64,000 nt of DNA from positions 1-64,000 of the forward strand of contig NZ_BDCI01000045.1 of the NCBI RefSeq assembly GCF_001613425.1. The letters are read 5' to 3'. A model generated the notes under the pieces. It saw nothing but the letters and a program-made list of their open reading frames with translations, was not told where the DNA came from and did not search any database. Of the stretch, positions 60,965 through 64,000 are shown piece after piece. This DNA comes from Nocardia vulneris (GTDB lineage: Bacteria > Actinomycetota > Actinomycetes > Mycobacteriales > Mycobacteriaceae). Made by a program: the position numbers and the translations under genes. Position 1 is the first letter of the stretch, and each line of letters opens with the position of its first letter.

Positions 60965-62076
60965 CGGCCACCGCCTACATAGCGGCGAACCGACCGGCCG
61001 CGCGGCGAACACACCACCTCGTAGTGAATGGTGCCGAGCAGATCCGCCCACTCCTGTGCGCGGGGTTCGCCCGGACCGCCGCCGAACAGGACGGCCATAT
61101 CGCCCTCCCGGACGTTCTCGGCGTTGTCGCCGAGGTCGACCACGAACTGGTCCATGCAGACCCGGCCGACGTTCGGCCTGCGTGCCCCGCCCAGCCAGAC
61201 CTCGAAACGTCCACTGAGCGGCCGGAATACGCCGTCGGCATAGCCCACCGGGATCAGTGCCACCGTGGTGTCGCGCGGGGCGTACCAGGTGTGCCCGTAC
61301 GAGACGCCCTCGCCCGCCGCGACCTGCTTGACCAGCGCGACCCGGGCCTGGAAGGTCATGGCGGGGCGCAGCCCGAAGTCCTCGGCCACGGGACTGTGCC
61401 CGTACATCGCGATGCCCGGGCGGACCATGTCGAACGCGAGGTCGGGGCGGGTCAGGGTGGCGGGCGAGTTCGCCAGGTGCACCAGTTCCGGTTCCAGGCC
61501 GTGTTCCTTGGCGACGGCGATCGCCTCCAGGAAGCGGTCGCGCTGCATGTCGTTGACCGGATGCGCGGGCTCGTCGGCGTTCGCGAAGTGGGAGAACAGC
61601 GCCCGGAACCGCATCGCCTGCGCGTCGACCAGTGTCCGCAATTCCGCCAGGGCCTGCGGATATTCGACCGGCGACAGGCCGTTGCGGTTGAGGCCGGTGT
61701 CGACCTTGAGCGAGACCGTCGCCGTCCGGCCGGTCTGCTCGGTCGCGGCGGCGACCGCGCGCAGATGATCGAGCGAGGACACCCCGATCTCGATATCCGC
61801 GCGGATCGCCGCGGCGTAATCGGCGGCGGAGTTGTTGAGCCAGCTCAGAATAGGCGCGGTGATACCCGCGTCGCGCAACTGGACGGCCTCGGCGATGGTG
61901 GTGACGCCGAGCTCGGCGGCTCCCGCGGCCAGCGCCGCCTTGCCGACCTCGACCGCGCCGTGGTTGTAGCCGTCGGCCTTGACGACCGCCATCACGGCGG
62001 CGTCGCCCGCGAGTTCGCGCAGGATCCGCACGTTGTGCGCGATGGCGTCGAGATCGACGACCGTCTCCACTTGCAC
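60961..62076 (-). CDS. alr: alanine racemase
   Basis: This 371-residue PLP fold-type III enzyme makes D-alanine for peptidoglycan. It has MAVVKADGYNHGAVEVGKAAL (Schiff-base lysine), HFANADEP, and VSYGHTWYAPRDTTVALIPVGYADGV (catalytic tyrosine). GTG 62074-62076 follows GGAGAGG; the frame extends upstream to 62112 without similarity. It starts the operon that ends with tsaD. Confidence 0.96.
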   Translation of the reverse strand: MQVETVVDLDAIAHNVRILRELAGDAAVMAVVKADGYNHGAVEVGKAALAAGAAELGVTTIAEAVQLRDAGITAPILSWLNNSAADYAAAIRADIEIGVSSLDHLRAVAAATEQTGRTATVSLKVDTGLNRNGLSPVEYPQALAELRTLVDAQAMRFRALFSHFANADEPAHPVNDMQRDRFLEAIAVAKEHGLEPELVHLANSPATLTRPDLAFDMVRPGIAMYGHSPVAEDFGLRPAMTFQARVALVKQVAAGEGVSYGHTWYAPRDTTVALIPVGYADGVFRPLSGRFEVWLGGARRPNVGRVCMDQFVVDLGDNAENVREGDMAVLFGGGPGEPRAQEWADLLGTIHYEVVCSPRGRSVRRYVGGGR

Positions 62077-62282
62077 TGTTCCGCCTCTCCGGGAGTTCAG
62101 GTGGCACGGCAACCGGCCGTGCCGTCAGACCGTGCCCGGCGAGTTACCCATGCGCTCGGCGAAAGTTGTCACCGGTGTTCGGCCCGAGTCTATCGACCGG
62201 GAATGTCCTGGTGGAGTCGGTGGGCGCGCAGGTGGTCCGGGGCACAGCGCACAGCGTGGTCTATCACGGCGGTGCGTGCCGG

Positions 62283-63731
62283 TCAGACGACACGGTCGGC
62301 GAACGCGCGCAAGGTGCCGATCGCCGGTCGGAGATGCTCGAGTAGGGGTGTCGCGGAGATCGGCGCGCCCACCGAGTGCCCCTCCTGGGCAGCGAGGTTG
62401 GCCGCCAACGCGTGCACCCGGGCGGCGGCGGCCGCGGACCAGGCGGGATCACGTCCGGCGGCGAGCAGCGCCCCGAGAATGCCGGAGAGGACATCACCGG
62501 CGCCCGCGGTGGCGGCCCAGGACGCACCCGCCTCGTTGACCAGGACCGGCGCGCCCGGGGTGGCCACGAGGGTGGCACGGCCCTTCAACAGGACGGTGAC
62601 CTGCCAGTCGTCGGCGAGCGAACGGACCGCGCCGACCCGGTCCGGCCCGACTTCGTGCCCGGTGAGGCGCGCGAATTCGCCTGCGTGCGGGGTCAATACC
62701 GTCGGCGCGGTGCGGGCCCGCACCAGCTCGGGTTCGGCGGCGAGCATGGTCAGTCCGTCGGCGTCGACGACGACCGGTAGCTCGGTGGCGAGGATCTCGA
62801 CGAGACGATTGCGGGCGTCGGCGTCGGTGCCCGCGCCGGGGCCGAACACCCACGACTGCACCCGGCCGACTTCCGAGACCTGCTGGGTGGCAATGACTTC
62901 GGGAAACCTCGCGAGCACGTCGGCGGCGCCGGTGCCGGCATAGCGGACCATGCCCGAGGTCGCCGCGACCGCCGCGCCCGTGCACAGCACCGCCGCGCCC
63001 GGATAGCTCGCGCTGCCCGCGCAGATGCCGGTCACCCCCTGGGTGTACTTGTCGTCGGCCGCCGCCGGTATCGGCCAGTCCGCACCGATCGATCCCGGTT
63101 CCAGCGCAGCCAGATTCGGCCCGGGTAGTCGTAACCCGATGGGCACCAGCTCTGTTCGCCCGCAGTACGGCGCGGCGAGGACATGCACCGGCTTGTACGC
63201 GCCGAACGCCACCGTGACGTCGGCGCGGACGGCGGGGCCGGTGACCGCGCCGGTATCCGGGTCGACACCGCTCGGCAGGTCCGCGGCGACAATCGGAACC
63301 CGCAGTCCCGCAACCAGTTCCGCGGCATCGGGCCGCAACGCTCCGCGGCCGGAGATGCCGACGATACCGTCGACCACCAGGTCTGGGCTGCCGATGTCCG
63401 CGCGCACCCGCCCACCCGCCTTACGCAGTGCCGCAAGGCCTTTCGTGTGCGCCCGAGCCGGGTTCAACAGCACCGCCGCCACTTCGACACCGCGACGGCG
63501 CAACATCGATCCGGCCCACAGCGCGTCACCGCCGTTGTCGCCCGAGCCGACCAGCAAGGTCACCGCACGACCGGCGACGCCGCCGGTGCGCGCCCGCAGC
63601 TCCCCCGCGACGACCTTGGCCAGCCCGTACGCCGCGCGCTGCATGGGCACCCCGTCCGGGACGCGCGTGAACAACTCGGCCTCCGCCGCGCGCACTTCGT
63701 CGGCGGTGAAATAGCCCCGCTGCGTGGACAT
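62283..63731 (-). CDS. nnr: bifunctional NAD(P)HX epimerase/dehydratase
   Basis: This 482-residue enzyme repairs hydrated NAD(P)H. The N-terminal YjeF_N epimerase domain (about 1-215) shows GSGDNGGDALWAGSMLRRRGV and VVDGIVGISGRG...DLPSGVDPDTG. The C-terminal ADP-dependent dehydratase domain (about 220-482) shows VVVDADGLTML, LTPHAGEFARLTG, LLKGRATLVATPG and AATAGAGDVLSGILGALLA. Standalone gene before alr on the same strand, separated by 206 bp without features. Confidence 0.95.
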   Translation of the reverse strand: MSTQRGYFTADEVRAAEAELFTRVPDGVPMQRAAYGLAKVVAGELRARTGGVAGRAVTLLVGSGDNGGDALWAGSMLRRRGVEVAAVLLNPARAHTKGLAALRKAGGRVRADIGSPDLVVDGIVGISGRGALRPDAAELVAGLRVPIVAADLPSGVDPDTGAVTGPAVRADVTVAFGAYKPVHVLAAPYCGRTELVPIGLRLPGPNLAALEPGSIGADWPIPAAADDKYTQGVTGICAGSASYPGAAVLCTGAAVAATSGMVRYAGTGAADVLARFPEVIATQQVSEVGRVQSWVFGPGAGTDADARNRLVEILATELPVVVDADGLTMLAAEPELVRARTAPTVLTPHAGEFARLTGHEVGPDRVGAVRSLADDWQVTVLLKGRATLVATPGAPVLVNEAGASWAATAGAGDVLSGILGALLAAGRDPAWSAAAAARVHALAANLAAQEGHSVGAPISATPLLEHLRPAIGTLRAFADRVV

Positions 63732-63806
63732 GAGCGATCCTCCACTGGGTTGTTCGGTACGGCTGCCGCGCGGACCCGCAACGTCAGCAGACTACGCTTG
63801 GCCATC

Positions 63807-64000
63807 ATGCCAATGCTCACGCGTCGCGCACGGTCCACGCAGGTCGCCACCGGAGTGGCGGTGCTGACCGCGATGCTGGTGGCGGGTTGCGGCGGTGGCG
63901 ATTCCGGGCCCGCCGCGACGACCACGAAGCGGCCCGCGCATCCGGTGACCACCACCACCCAGCCCGCGGGCGATACGAAACCCGCCGCCGTCACCATCGA
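63807..64000 (+). CDS. lipoprotein, N-terminal part (3' end outside window)
   Basis: The ATG at 63807 opens a frame that runs past the window end (64 codons seen). It has a signal peptide (MPMLTRRARSTQVATGVAVLTAMLVAGC) with lipobox LVAGC, then Gly/Thr/Pro-rich sequence (AATTTKRPAHPVTTTTQPAG). This is a lipid-anchored envelope protein, divergent from nnr. The class cannot be decided from this part. Confidence 0.8.
   Translation, partial: MPMLTRRARSTQVATGVAVLTAMLVAGCGGGDSGPAATTTKRPAHPVTTTTQPAGDTKPAAVTI

Overview
The window is a high-GC actinobacterial chromosome segment, most likely Nocardia or a close mycolate-containing relative. The evidence is the gene order sigD–rsdA–(DUF5319)–guaB–guaB3 and whiB3–sigK–groEL1–groES–tsaD–rimI–tsaB–tsaE–alr–nnr, which follows the mycobacterial Rv3412–Rv3433 neighbourhood, together with a dnaE2/imuA'/imuB mutasome, a SAM-IV riboswitch before metY, frequent GTG starts and very high G+C at third codon positions. 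I see no phage, integrase, insertion sequence, CRISPR array, tRNA or rRNA.

Layout. 1–6.2 kb: the end of a coiled-coil protein, an alpha/beta hydrolase, and a minus-strand operon with a full beta-oxidation-like set (thiolase, SRPBCC protein, MaoC hydratase, SDR, acyl-CoA dehydrogenase). 6.6–16.7 kb: an NCS1 permease, a TetR regulator whose operator also occurs before the thiolase operon, two MFS exporters, a GlxA-type AraC regulator divergent from an imine-reductase-like enzyme, icd, and a second TetR. 16.7–19.7 kb: SAM-IV riboswitch, a polycysteine leader ORF, metY, metX and a 19-bp tandem repeat. 19.7–25.8 kb: a TetR/MpaB-like oxygenase pair, DUF3017, a CMD-family protein, a small secreted protein, a VapBC-like pair, trmL, a DUF167 protein and a DUF4349 lipoprotein.

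25.9–35.1 kb carries the SOS mutasome in two parts, dnaE2 (with a small co-transcribed gene) and imuA'–imuB, each behind an actinobacterial LexA box. Between them lie an SDR, a hydrolase and a methyltransferase. 35.2–40.5 kb is a signalling block: a Ser/Thr kinase with no ectodomain, a NarL-type response regulator, a PspC-domain histidine kinase, and a divergent PspC-domain membrane protein with a small partner. 40.5–47 kb holds purine genes (guaA, guaB3, guaB), a hydrolase-fold protein lacking its catalytic residues, and a DUF5319 gene.

47–52 kb encodes sigma control: rsdA/sigD, a conserved hypothetical, whiB3, and sigK with an unusually short RskA-like anti-sigma gene. 52–54.4 kb is the groES–groEL1 operon under a CIRCE element. 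54.9–57.2 kb has an actin-fold (Hsp70-like) single-pass membrane protein followed by a four-copy hairpin repeat. 57.2–62.1 kb is a tightly coupled minus-strand operon alr–hydrolase–tsaE–tsaB–rimI–tsaD (cell wall D-alanine and the tRNA t6A pathway). nnr and the start of a lipoprotein close the window.

All calls come from reading the sequence and recalled family knowledge. No database search was run. Start codons, especially GTG starts, are inferred from Shine-Dalgarno spacing and overlaps.
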